Positions 53,531 through 62,874 of a stretch of 64,000 nucleotides of DNA are shown here, piece by piece. Made by a program: the position numbers and the translations under genes. The stretch is from positions 1 to 64,000 of the forward strand of contig CAZNFW010000002.1 in assembly GCA_964572725.1 (NCBI GenBank), given 5' to 3'. The DNA comes from Rosettibacter sp964572725. GTDB taxonomy: Bacteria > Bacteroidota > Ignavibacteria > Ignavibacteriales > Melioribacteraceae. The notes beneath the pieces were generated by a model. That model made no database searches. It saw only the letters and a list, made by a program, of their open reading frames with translations, and was not told where the DNA came from. Numbering within the stretch: position 1 is the first letter of the stretch; each line of letters starts with the position of its first letter.

Positions 53531-54214
53531 TTAATTGCTGTCTGTCTCTTTATTTTCTGCTTCAAGGTCTATAAGATGCAGGTCATTAACATAAGGTGTT
53601 AAAACAGGCTTCTTGATTGAACCAAGTTTTTCAAGAACTTTTACAATATCATTGGCAGCTTTTTCAATAAACTCAATTCTTTTTAAGATTGATTCTTTTG
53701 AAAAACTTTCTTTTGAAAGTTCTCTTCTGATTGCGGCAGTTGAAAGATTAATTAATGTGAGCGGCTGTTTAATTTCATGATTGGCTGTTGTTACAGTTGC
53801 AGCGAATGTTTTTATTTTTTCAATTTCTATTAAGAATTTATTTGTTTCACTAAAACGCAAAGCGGATTTTATTCTTGCAATTAATTCAGTTTTATTAAAA
53901 GGTTTTTTGATGTAGTCAAATGCTCCAGCTTGCAAACCTTCTTTCAGGTTTTCTGCTTCTGTAAGTGCTGTTAAAAGAATTATTGGAATTTGTTTTGTAT
54001 CTTCTCTTGAAGTAAGAGTTCTGCAAACATCATAGCCGGAAATTCCCGGCATCATAATATCAAGAAGAATTAAATCGGGTTTTTCTTCTATTGCTTTTTG
54101 AATTCCCATTTGACCATCATAAGCTTTTATTACTTCAAAGCCTTCCTGTTCAAGCCTGTCCTGAATTAAAAATACATTGTCCGGATAATCATCGATAACT
54201 AAAATTTTCTTCAT
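53531..54214 (-). CDS. Response regulator: receiver domain fused to a histidine-phosphotransfer (DHp-like) helix hairpin, no ATPase domain
   Basis: 227 residues. Receiver (1-120): D9 and D10 (VIDDYPD), phosphoacceptor D52 (LLDIMMPGISG), T82 and K104 (YIKKPF). Then a HisKA-like hairpin with H146 in TTANHEIKQPLTLIN, the H-box of histidine kinases, and helix 2 up to about 200. No HATPase domain follows; the tail (ENKETDSN) is acidic. Such a protein may act as a phosphotransfer relay or a partner that dimerises with the hybrid kinase, encoded 4 bases upstream. No DNA-binding domain. Confidence 0.85.
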   Translation of the reverse strand: MKKILVIDDYPDNVFLIQDRLEQEGFEVIKAYDGQMGIQKAIEEKPDLILLDIMMPGISGYDVCRTLTSREDTKQIPIILLTALTEAENLKEGLQAGAFDYIKKPFNKTELIARIKSALRFSETNKFLIEIEKIKTFAATVTTANHEIKQPLTLINLSTAAIRRELSKESFSKESILKRIEFIEKAANDIVKVLEKLGSIKKPVLTPYVNDLHLIDLEAENKETDSN

Positions 54215-54218
54215 TGTA

Positions 54219-57200
54219 TTAAAATACTTTTACTTTGAGATAAGTATTAATTTTTAAAGATATTGTTGATGAATCAACGGGTTTTGTAACTAAATCATTA
54301 AAACCATTTTTTTCAATTACTTCTTTATTTTCAAGCATTGCATAAGCGGTAAGAGCTATTACAGGAATTTTTGCTGTTCTGCTGCTTGAACGAATTCTTT
54401 TTATGGTTTCAAAACCGTCCATTGTTGGCATCATTATGTCTAAGAAAATTAAATCAGGTAAAATGTGATTAAGCATTAATAAACATTCCATTCCATTGTG
54501 AGCATAAACCGGACTGCAGTTTAATTTTTTCAGCAATTCTCCAATTGTAAATAATGTATCTTCATCGTCGTCAACAATCATTATAGTAGGTTTTAATGAA
54601 TCGTGAATTGATTCTCGTTTTCGTGGTGAAGATTCAATTATTAGATTAAGTCTTTTATTTGCTTCGCTGTCATCTATTTGTAATCTGTCTTTAATGAATT
54701 TTAATATATCAAGAGGATGATTTTTTTCTCTGAGTGTTATTGCATTGAAAGTTTTTGTTAAATCTTTTTGTTCGTCTTCCGAGAAATTTTGAGGAAGCAG
54801 AAAAACAAGATGCGTGTTTTTTGTAAACTTGTTCTGCCTTAACAACGAACTGAATAAAAGTGCATCTGATTTGAACGACTCTACATCAATTAAAAATACC
54901 TGCACTTTGCTGTAATCAATTAATGACATGGATGATTCAAGAGAATTTCTATAATCAAAGTCTATGGTTTTCGATAAGGTTTCTTTAATAATTTCATATT
55001 CTTCTTTTTTGTAACCAGTATAAATTATTTTATCAATATTTTTATTTGTGAACGATTGAATATGTTCAACTAAATTTTTTAAAATATTTTCTGTTACAGG
55101 TTTGATTAAAAAGTCAAAAACATTTGGAGCCCATCCAACTTTTTCATTTTCAATAACATTATAAATTATTATAGGAGCTTCCTGCTGAGAAGAATTTTTT
55201 CTAATATCTGCAATTAACTGCCATATGTTATAATCGTTAATTTGTGAATTGATAATTATTGAACTGAACTTTTGACTGTTAATAATTTCAAGACTTTGCT
55301 TGCCGCTTTCACAAATAGTAATTAGATAATTATAAGTTTTTAAATAATCTTTTACGAGTTTATTTGCATTTTCACTGCTTCCGATTATCAAAGCAGAAGA
55401 TTTTTTAGATTCTTCTAAATCATCCTTTATTTTTAAGAAACTGTCATCATCCGTTTCTATAATTTCTACAATTATATCATTTAATGTGAATGAAAATTTT
55501 GTTCCCTTGCCAACTTGACTTTCAAGCGATAATTTTCCTCCAAGCAGTTCAACATATCTTTTACAGATTGTAAGTCCAAGACCTGCACCACCATAGTATT
55601 TTGAGTTGCTTGGTTCTACTTGTTTGAACTCTGCAAAAATTAATTCTTTTTTTTCTTCAGGAATTCCAATTCCTGTATCAACAACAGAAAATTTAATCGA
55701 ATTATTGTCAATCAATTCAATTAATAATTTTACTTCGCCTTTCTCTGTAAATTTAATTGCATTCATTAAAAGATTAGAAAGTATGTGGTCAAGTTTATTT
55801 TTGTCTGTATCGAGCAAAATATTTTTTCTTCTTGGTGCTTCGATAGAAAATTTTAAATTTTTGTCATCTGCAGGAATTTCGAAGTTTTGTTTTAATTCTT
55901 CAATTAATTCGCTTAATAAAAACTTTTCTTTTTTGACTTCAATCTTTCCAGATTCAAGTCTTGAGAATTCCAGTATATTCGTGATTAATCTTAATAATTT
56001 TTTTCCGTTGCGATAGACAATATTTAGTTTTTCATTAAACTTTGGATTGGAATAAGAATCTTTTAATAAAAGCTCAGTTAAACCAAGAATTGAAATCAAT
56101 GGGGTTCTCAATTCATGAGACATGCTTGCAAGGAACTGTGACTTTACTTTTGTTAATTCAATTGCTTTGAGTCTTTGTCTTTCGAGTTCTTCAGCTTTTT
56201 CTCTAAGCTGATTATGAAGTTCCTTTAATTGCTCGTTCTGTTGAATTATTTGCTTGTTCTGTTTCTGATATTCTTCGTTTAATCTTTTTAATTCTGTAAT
56301 GTAATTTTCAAGCTGTTCAAGCGAAATAGCATTTATTAATCCAATTGCTAAATGTTCCTGAATATTGTCAAGATAATTTTTAACACCGTTTTGAGGAATA
56401 TTTTCAGATGCAAGCTCGAGTATAGCTATTGGTTCTTTGTTATATAAAATTGGATAAATCAAAAGATATTTCAATTTTATTGAAGTAAGCCCAGTTTTAA
56501 TTTCGGGGAAGTTGTTATCAAAAGTAAATTCAATACTTTCTTTTTTATCAATTACATTGGAATATAAATCCTGTGATAAATTTGTGTTAATCGAATCTCG
56601 ATTTATTCCGTAAGATGAAGTTAATCTTGGGGTTCTATTTTCTATTACATAGAGTAATCCAAATGAACAATTAGTTGCTTTTATAATTTTTGAGAGTGCT
56701 GCTTCAGATACCTGCTTTAGTGTAGGATTTTGATTAATGAGTTTTATGAATTCAGTATATTCTTTTTCAATGTCTTCTTTCTTTTTAATTACATCAAGCA
56801 TTTTATTGAATGCTTTTCCAAGATTTCCGATTTCATCATTTGAAATTATTGTAACACGATGTTCAAGATTTCCTTTAGTTGTAATTTCAGTGGCTTCGCT
56901 TAATAATGTAAGCTGTTTCCTAAATTTGTAAGTGAATAAAAGAACGAAAATAAATGTAAGAGCACTCCCCGCAGCAACAATTAAAATAACTACATTTCTT
57001 AAAGTGTTTCTAAAATCTGCTGCTTCTTCAAAGGATGTGAAAATTATAAAGTTTAGTTTTCCTGCAGGAGTTAAAATTTGTCTTGGAGTATAAAGCGAAG
57101 CTTTAAAGTCGGCATTATCAATTTGTTCATTATAAATATCATAATTGTTTTTGAATTTTAAATTCTGTATAGAATGATTTAATGCAGGAATAAATTTCTG

Positions 57201-57734
57201 ATTCTTGTCAGGATTAGAAATTTCGTATAGTTGATTATCTATTATTAATGCAATATCGGCTCTGATTTTTTCAGAAATCTTATTAAGAAAATTAGAATCA
57301 ATAACTTTTCCGTAATAAATTGTCTCGTTGTTGTCAATCCTTGAAAAACTTAAAACAACATTTGGATTATCTTCAAAAAATTTTTTAATTGAACTTGAAG
57401 TCAGGTTGAGGCTTACGTTGTTATTTTTTTTGAATTGATTAATATTAATTAAAGAATCGTTTTCTAAGGTAAAAAGAAAATCTATGCTGGTTGAATCTAA
57501 ATTTATTGTTTTAAAACTTTTTGTTGAAGGAGAAATTTTTTTGAAGTCATATTCAACTTGCTGGAGTGATGTTTCAAAAACAAATATAAAATCATTTGTT
57601 GAATTTGATATTGATTGTGATTGATATCTTGTAAGAAGACTATCTGTAAGTGAATAATAAATTACAGCAGAAGCAGCAGAAGTAACAACAACAATAATGA
57701 ATGAAAATAATATCAGTTTGGTATTCAGTTTCAT
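54219..57734 (-). CDS. Hybrid sensor histidine kinase with three receiver domains, two of them degenerate
   Basis: 1171 residues. Membrane helices about 7-29 and 247-268 enclose a periplasmic sensor (30-246). HAMP (about 269-320), GAF (about 340-475), a coiled coil (480-530), HisKA with H540 (SMSHELRTPL), ATPase boxes N654/N658 (LSNLLMNAIKF), DTGIGIP (686-692) and GGAGLGL (715-721). Then pseudo-receiver 1 (about 779-895: GSS in place of DD, N829 at the phospho-site), pseudo-receiver 2 (about 902-1018, TG in place of DD, D950 perhaps kept) and a true receiver (1050-1168; D1055/D1056, D1099, K1142). It lies 62 bases after the secretin gene, 4 bases before the receiver-DHp protein, so it likely belongs to the pilus-like operon. 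Confidence 0.88.
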   Translation of the reverse strand: MKLNTKLILFSFIIVVVTSAASAVIYYSLTDSLLTRYQSQSISNSTNDFIFVFETSLQQVEYDFKKISPSTKSFKTINLDSTSIDFLFTLENDSLININQFKKNNNVSLNLTSSSIKKFFEDNPNVVLSFSRIDNNETIYYGKVIDSNFLNKISEKIRADIALIIDNQLYEISNPDKNQKFIPALNHSIQNLKFKNNYDIYNEQIDNADFKASLYTPRQILTPAGKLNFIIFTSFEEAADFRNTLRNVVILIVAAGSALTFIFVLLFTYKFRKQLTLLSEATEITTKGNLEHRVTIISNDEIGNLGKAFNKMLDVIKKKEDIEKEYTEFIKLINQNPTLKQVSEAALSKIIKATNCSFGLLYVIENRTPRLTSSYGINRDSINTNLSQDLYSNVIDKKESIEFTFDNNFPEIKTGLTSIKLKYLLIYPILYNKEPIAILELASENIPQNGVKNYLDNIQEHLAIGLINAISLEQLENYITELKRLNEEYQKQNKQIIQQNEQLKELHNQLREKAEELERQRLKAIELTKVKSQFLASMSHELRTPLISILGLTELLLKDSYSNPKFNEKLNIVYRNGKKLLRLITNILEFSRLESGKIEVKKEKFLLSELIEELKQNFEIPADDKNLKFSIEAPRRKNILLDTDKNKLDHILSNLLMNAIKFTEKGEVKLLIELIDNNSIKFSVVDTGIGIPEEKKELIFAEFKQVEPSNSKYYGGAGLGLTICKRYVELLGGKLSLESQVGKGTKFSFTLNDIIVEIIETDDDSFLKIKDDLEESKKSSALIIGSSENANKLVKDYLKTYNYLITICESGKQSLEIINSQKFSSIIINSQINDYNIWQLIADIRKNSSQQEAPIIIYNVIENEKVGWAPNVFDFLIKPVTENILKNLVEHIQSFTNKNIDKIIYTGYKKEEYEIIKETLSKTIDFDYRNSLESSMSLIDYSKVQVFLIDVESFKSDALLFSSLLRQNKFTKNTHLVFLLPQNFSEDEQKDLTKTFNAITLREKNHPLDILKFIKDRLQIDDSEANKRLNLIIESSPRKRESIHDSLKPTIMIVDDDEDTLFTIGELLKKLNCSPVYAHNGMECLLMLNHILPDLIFLDIMMPTMDGFETIKRIRSSSRTAKIPVIALTAYAMLENKEVIEKNGFNDLVTKPVDSSTISLKINTYLKVKVF

Positions 57735-57796
57735 AATTTCTTAAAGTCATAAATTATTGCTGCTTTATTCGTTAGAATAAAAGTCAAATATTATAA

Positions 57797-59041
57797 TTAC
57801 TTTTCGTTTTCTTTTTTAATCTCGGATTCTTTTTTGTAATTATCCATTGCTTCGATATTTTTCTTGAGCTCTTGTTTTAATATGCCGCCTTCTTTCTTTG
57901 TAGATATTCTTTCTTTGAGAGGAGGCAGAATTTCTGCTTTAATTAGTATAATTATTTCTTTAGTTGTAATAGTTTTTTGGTCGTAACCAAATATATATTT
58001 TAAGCCAAAGAACCACCATGGCAAATCTTTTAATATTGGTACACCACGTCTGTCAACACTTTCTTCATTAAGGAATAATCCACCGATTGCAGTTTCTTCG
58101 CCATCGAGAAGTAAAACATTTGTTTCTGCAGCAGTCTTTCTGATTTCTGTTGTTATTGTCCCTGGAATTGCAGAACTTCTTTCGACTTTTAATTTCATAT
58201 AGACATAATCAATTCCGTCTTCATTGTAAATGTAAGGCGTTACTTCGATGATTGTTCCTGTTGAATAAAATCTGTCTATTAAGTTACCTGCAAAGTCTCT
58301 TTCTTTAATTGAAATGTCAGAACCAACTTGAGTTCTGCCTTTTACGCCATTTACTGTGCTGATAGTAGGTCTTGAAATAATTTTACCTAAGTTTTCTGTT
58401 TCAAAGAATCTGAATAGGGAAGTAGCATCGCCTTCAAATTTACCCATTTCGAACTGTGATTTTGATTCCAGACTAAATTCCGGCGGCTTCTGTTGTATTT
58501 GAGTTGTTGTTCCACCTTGCTGCTGTGTTTGTTCTTGAAGTGTAACAAGTTTTCCGCCAATGGACAATCCGCTTCTGGAAAGCAGAAATTCCCAGTTAAT
58601 TCCGCGTTCTCTCATTTCTGCTACATTTGCTTCGAACAGAAGAGCAGATATTCTAACTTCTCTTTCGTCTACAGGTGCATAAACATCTTTGGCAAGCTGA
58701 GCTTTTGGTTCTTCTTTTTTCTTAACAATTATGGTAGACTCAGTTTCTTCCAGCGTTAAATTATTATATTGAACAATTATGAAAAGAGCTTTCTTATATT
58801 GAATTTTATTTAATTCAACACCAATTGGAGAAGTTATATCTACAGTTGATACAATTTTTTTTCCGGTGATTTTCTGGCTAACTGCACTAAGCACTTCAAT
58901 TGCTTGATTAAAAGGAATATTTTCAGAAAGAGTAACTAATTCTTCGGGGTTAACATATCCCTTTAGTTTTTCCTGCAAATCAATTTGAGCATCAACTTTG
59001 CTCAATATAATTATTAGCAAAAGAAAAATTAACTTTTTCAT
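57797..59041 (-). CDS. Short secretin (GspD/PilQ family), outer-membrane channel
   Basis: Forms the multimeric outer-membrane channel. 414 residues, much shorter than typical secretins (~600-700). Signal peptide (1-18, ...KVDAQ), an STN/N-domain-like region (about 30-105), and a secretin domain (about 120-385) with VRISALLFEANVAEMRERGINW, SRPTISTVNGVKGRTQVG, ETAIGGLFLNEESVDRRGVPILKDLPW, and the last strand TKEIIILIKAEIL. A charged tail with Lys/Glu repeats follows. One N-domain only, so fewer periplasmic rings than usual. One base after the PilO/P-like gene stop. Confidence 0.88.
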   Translation of the reverse strand: MKKLIFLLLIIILSKVDAQIDLQEKLKGYVNPEELVTLSENIPFNQAIEVLSAVSQKITGKKIVSTVDITSPIGVELNKIQYKKALFIIVQYNNLTLEETESTIIVKKKEEPKAQLAKDVYAPVDEREVRISALLFEANVAEMRERGINWEFLLSRSGLSIGGKLVTLQEQTQQQGGTTTQIQQKPPEFSLESKSQFEMGKFEGDATSLFRFFETENLGKIISRPTISTVNGVKGRTQVGSDISIKERDFAGNLIDRFYSTGTIIEVTPYIYNEDGIDYVYMKLKVERSSAIPGTITTEIRKTAAETNVLLLDGEETAIGGLFLNEESVDRRGVPILKDLPWWFFGLKYIFGYDQKTITTKEIIILIKAEILPPLKERISTKKEGGILKQELKKNIEAMDNYKKESEIKKENEK

Positions 59042-59042
59042 T

Positions 59043-59930
59043 TTATTTACTCTTCTTAATTTCTTTATCGAGTTTTAGTGTTACTGTTTCAATTATCCCA
59101 CCTTTGTTCAATACAAAACTTACTTCATTTTTGTCGTAATCAATATTTGTTAGATAACCGAGATAAACTTTATCACCTTCCCATAATAAAAATGTATTTC
59201 CGCTTGCATCAGCTAAAAATGCACCGTCTGGAATTAATGCAAGCAGTTTTGCATTCTGAACATCGAGCAGTCCTTCTTTGTTTGGCGGTATTTCGTTTCT
59301 AATCAGCGGATAGAAAATATCATAAACAGGATTTGCCTGAAGTCTGTTTTCTGTAAAATCTTTAACATAAAATCTATCATCGTTTGAAAAGTAAACTGCA
59401 ACTTTGAATTTGAAGGTAACAAGATAATGGGGCATTCCATCTTCATCAACTTTGACATTGTTTGTCATCTCAACATTAGAAATTTTCTTGAGCATTTTAC
59501 TTTCTTCGATTGCATAAATTAAGTGGTTCAAATCGTTGAATTCAGCAGTTCCACTTAAAGTATAACGATAAATACTCAAAGGATTGCCCTGCTCGGTTTG
59601 TTCGTATTCAATGTTAACATAAGAATATGGAGAAAATGAATAAGTAACTTGATTTACAAAATCATAAAAACTTGACTGAGAAAGATTATAGGGAACATTG
59701 TATTGTCTATTTGCAAGAATTGAATCAAGCTGTGCAACGCGTTTTCTTAAGTAATTTAATTGTTGTGTTAATGCTTCGGTGTCAAGCTGATAAAGTGTTA
59801 ATTCTTTTATCTTTTTTTCTCTGTCTTTTATTTTTCCTTTCAGATAAACATAATTGAACAGCCCGCCAGCTAAAATAATGGCAGCTAAAATAGCAGAGAT
59901 AATAATTGTATTTTTTAATTTGCTGTTCAT
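59043..59930 (-). CDS. PilO-PilP-like fusion, inner-membrane alignment protein
   Basis: 295 residues. Membrane anchor (about 8-30), coiled coil (about 32-75, LKGKIKDREKKIKELTLY, then QLNYLRKRVAQLDSIL), a PilO-like ferredoxin domain (about 90-180) and a PilP-like beta domain at the C-terminus (about 215-290: LLALIPDGAFLADASGN then LLWEGDKVYLGYLTN). Normally PilO and PilP are separate; here they are one protein. PilP binds the secretin N-domain, and the next gene downstream is the secretin. Overlaps the PilM/N gene by 4 bases. No lipobox. Confidence 0.75.
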   Translation of the reverse strand: MNSKLKNTIIISAILAAIILAGGLFNYVYLKGKIKDREKKIKELTLYQLDTEALTQQLNYLRKRVAQLDSILANRQYNVPYNLSQSSFYDFVNQVTYSFSPYSYVNIEYEQTEQGNPLSIYRYTLSGTAEFNDLNHLIYAIEESKMLKKISNVEMTNNVKVDEDGMPHYLVTFKFKVAVYFSNDDRFYVKDFTENRLQANPVYDIFYPLIRNEIPPNKEGLLDVQNAKLLALIPDGAFLADASGNTFLLWEGDKVYLGYLTNIDYDKNEVSFVLNKGGIIETVTLKLDKEIKKSK

Positions 59931-61483
59931 TTTGTTTTCAAAGTATCTTCTTGCAGTTTGAAATTAATTATGTATGAAAAAGCACTTTTATCTCTTATAG
60001 CTTCGTAGTTAATATTTTTAATTACAGCTGAAGGCATGCTTTCTGCAAATTCTGTTAATACACTTCGCGATAAAGAATAACCGCTGATTTTTATTTCTGA
60101 AGGTGAAACAGTTTCAAGACGGCTTAACCAGAAATTTCTTCTTCGTTCTACAAAGTCTGAAATCTTTGTAATATTTTTATTCCAGATTCCAGCTCCTGCC
60201 GAAGCTGAATCGAGTATTGCCTGAGTAGCATCAAAGTTGTTAATTCGATTATCAAGAGGAGTAATTTCCTGAACAAGAGCTTGATTTTGAATTTGTCTTT
60301 GAGTTAATCTTTCTATTTCTAAATCGAGTTCTTTTATTTGTTCGTAGCTCGATAAAATTTTGAATGTAAAAAAGAAAGTAGCACCAAACAACAAAGGAAG
60401 CATAGCATAACTATGCCATCCAAATTGCAGAAACTTTTGATTCTCCTGAATATATCTTGGCAGAAAGTTGATTCCAGAATAAATTTTATCAAGCTCATCA
60501 AAATATTCTACTCCAACAGAAATTGGAATTGCATAAAGAGCAAGATTTTTAATTTCAGCCTCAGTTAGAGACGAAGTATCCAATCCTTCAAATTTTAGTT
60601 CGAAGACATTTGCTTCAGGAAAAGTTCCATAGAAAGAAAGTATTAAATTTTCCGAACGGTCTTCTCCACAAAGAATTATATTGTCTAATTTTGGAATTCC
60701 TCCATTTTCCATTTCAAGAAGAATTTTTGAAAAGTAAACATCATAAGTGTGGAGATTTTTTGTTCCAATATCTAATGTGGCGCCAATATGTTTTAATTTT
60801 TGTCCTTCTAAGAAAATTAATTTGCTGTATTCTTTTCCAATATGAATAATTAATGTATTATCTTCGGGAAAAAATTTGTGAGTTTTGGCGACATAATAAG
60901 CAATTGATAACTCGGCAGGTTTGATAGTAGGAATTTTGTAATAACGTCTTTTGTTGTAGCTTGCAAGTTGATTAACAATAGTAGCCCCTGCAATATCTCC
61001 TTCAATAAAAACACTTAACATTGCTTTTTCGCTGAACTCTATTACATCAATCATATCAGGAGCAACTGTAATTCCTTTAGTGTTTTCTATATCTGCAATT
61101 ATTGATTGAAGTAACTTTTTTTTGTTTTCTTCTCTCGGACCTTCATAAAAGTGATAACTAACATTAGGTTCGCTTACAATTGGAATGAATTGAAGTGATT
61201 TTAAATTTAGTCCTGCTAACGAAGCCTGTAACTGTCCAATATCTGAAGTATCAACAGCTTGTTCTGTTCCCAAATCTATTTTTTCTATAGCATCAAAAGA
61301 AATTTCACTGGCAGAATCTAAAGACTCAAGTTCAGCTAATGATTCCTGTCTTGAAGAACTTTGTAATGCTGTAGTCATTGTAATTGAAGCGAGGCGGTCA
61401 ATTGAAACCGTCTCATTGTTTTTAGACATGACAGTTACTTTTACATCATTGCCTTCATTATATATGCAAACGATTTGTTTCAT
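59927..61483 (-). CDS. PilM-PilN-like fusion protein
   Basis: 518 residues. Residues about 1-340 are a PilM-like actin fold (IVCIYNEGNDVKVTVM, LIIHIGKEYSKLIFLEG, IILCGEDRSENLIL), then a membrane segment (about 357-377, YAMLPLLFGATFFFTFKIL), a coiled coil (SYEQIKELDLEIERLTQRQIQNQ), and a PilN-like ferredoxin domain ending ...IINFKLQED. In standard pili PilM (cytoplasm) binds the N-terminus of PilN (membrane); here they are one chain, which fixes the contact. First 80 residues have an unusual Ser/Leu-rich insertion. Two bases after the PilT-like gene. Confidence 0.75.
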   Translation of the reverse strand: MKQIVCIYNEGNDVKVTVMSKNNETVSIDRLASITMTTALQSSSRQESLAELESLDSASEISFDAIEKIDLGTEQAVDTSDIGQLQASLAGLNLKSLQFIPIVSEPNVSYHFYEGPREENKKKLLQSIIADIENTKGITVAPDMIDVIEFSEKAMLSVFIEGDIAGATIVNQLASYNKRRYYKIPTIKPAELSIAYYVAKTHKFFPEDNTLIIHIGKEYSKLIFLEGQKLKHIGATLDIGTKNLHTYDVYFSKILLEMENGGIPKLDNIILCGEDRSENLILSFYGTFPEANVFELKFEGLDTSSLTEAEIKNLALYAIPISVGVEYFDELDKIYSGINFLPRYIQENQKFLQFGWHSYAMLPLLFGATFFFTFKILSSYEQIKELDLEIERLTQRQIQNQALVQEITPLDNRINNFDATQAILDSASAGAGIWNKNITKISDFVERRRNFWLSRLETVSPSEIKISGYSLSRSVLTEFAESMPSAVIKNINYEAIRDKSAFSYIINFKLQEDTLKTK

Positions 61484-61484
61484 A

Positions 61485-62711
61485 TTACACAGCTTTTAAT
61501 AGTTGCATAATACGTGTTTTATTATTTGCATAAGCAATAGCATTTTCCTTTGATATTTTCTTTTCAGTATAAAGACGCAGCAAATCCTGTTCCATTGTTA
61601 TCATTCCTTGGGGACCACCCTGATTAATCATCATATAAATTTCGCTTGTATTGTTATTTTTTATAGCAGCTCTTACACTTGGAGTTACAATTAATACTTC
61701 TTTTGCTAAAACTCTTTTTCCATCAAGGCTTGGAACTAATTTCTGGGATACAACAGAAATTAGGACATCAGCCAATCGGTTTCTGACTCTTTCTTGCTCA
61801 ACGGGATGAACTTCTGCAATTATACGGTCAATAGATTCAACTGCAGAAGATGTATGCAATGTAGAAAATACCTTATGACCTGTATCTGTTACCTCTAAAG
61901 CAGCCATTATTGTATCGGGGTCTCTCATTTCTCCAATTACAATTATATCCGGATCCTGCCTTAATGATTGAATTACTCCATCCTTGAAAGATAAAACATC
62001 TCTTCCCACTTCTCTATGTTTTATAATTGAAACTTTTGAGGTATGAACATATTCTACTGGTGATGCAATTATAACTATGTGGCACGGGTCGAATTGATTA
62101 TGATAATCTATAATTGCATCTAATGTTGTCGATTTACCCGAACCTGTTATTCCTGTGACAAGTGATAAACCGAACTTTATATAGTTGTGGCTCATTGTCT
62201 TTATTGCGAGAGGATGAAATTCAAGTGATTCGAGTGGACGAATTTTAGCCTGAATTGCTCTCATATTAAGAGCTAAAGTATCAAGGTCGAAATATGCATC
62301 GGCACGAAAGCGAACATTTGCATTTTGTTTCGGATAGAAAAATGAATAACTGAAATCTAAGTTTCTTTGCTCAAGTAAATAATTTCTCTGATTTTTATTA
62401 AGAAGTGAAATTATCAATACAGCAGCTTCATCTGTAGTCATGGTGGGTAGATCTTTAACTCTTTCTTTCTTACCATAAATTCTAAACCAGACATAACCTT
62501 GAGTACCAAACCCGCCAATTTCAACATCGGATGCCTGACGTTCTATCATTAAACTTAATATGTGATTTGCAAGTTGAATTACTTGAAGTTTTTCATTGTC
62601 GCTGAGCTGCTCAATATGATCGGCAATAAATTTTACACGTTCGGGACCAAAAACAGTGGGAGGAATTTTATTCGCAAAATTAGTCAATATTTGTTTCACT
62701 TCTTCAATCAT
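61485..62711 (-). CDS. PilT-like retraction or secretion ATPase
   Basis: 408 residues. PilT/VirB11-class hexameric ATPase. N-terminal PAS-like domain with ASDVEIGGFGTQGYVWFRIYG (60-80, in place of the usual ASDLHI...), Walker A GITGSGKST (187-195), Asp box, Walker B DIIVIGEMRD (about 245-254) and His box GHKVFSTLHT (about 268-277). No tetracysteine zinc site, favouring a PilT-type protein over PilB. The bulky first ~55 residues are extra compared with PilT. Follows the PilB-like gene after a 163-base gap. Confidence 0.9.
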   Translation of the reverse strand: MIEEVKQILTNFANKIPPTVFGPERVKFIADHIEQLSDNEKLQVIQLANHILSLMIERQASDVEIGGFGTQGYVWFRIYGKKERVKDLPTMTTDEAAVLIISLLNKNQRNYLLEQRNLDFSYSFFYPKQNANVRFRADAYFDLDTLALNMRAIQAKIRPLESLEFHPLAIKTMSHNYIKFGLSLVTGITGSGKSTTLDAIIDYHNQFDPCHIVIIASPVEYVHTSKVSIIKHREVGRDVLSFKDGVIQSLRQDPDIIVIGEMRDPDTIMAALEVTDTGHKVFSTLHTSSAVESIDRIIAEVHPVEQERVRNRLADVLISVVSQKLVPSLDGKRVLAKEVLIVTPSVRAAIKNNNTSEIYMMINQGGPQGMITMEQDLLRLYTEKKISKENAIAYANNKTRIMQLLKAV

Positions 62712-62874
62712 GCAGGCAAATGAGATTTTTCAAATTTGTTTTATTTTTTTATTTAACATAGTTTAATTGATTTTAAAATCAAAGAAATAAATTTGTTAGT
62801 AATAAAAACATCAATTCCTTATAAATTTTTTCTAACAATTATATTATCGAGAATTTTTGCTGAGTTTTTATTAA

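Noticed and set aside
55606..56016. 136-residue open frame antisense to the hybrid kinase
   Set aside because: Ser/Phe-rich shadow of the kinase's HisKA/HATPase coding sequence.
58493..58759. 88-residue open frame antisense to the secretin
   Set aside because: Cys/Phe-rich shadow; no start signal and no family resemblance.
62767..62782. Perfect palindrome TTGATTTTAAAATCAA between the two ATPase genes
   Set aside because: AT-only core with no loop for a hairpin and no second copy; such palindromes are expected in AT-rich spacers.
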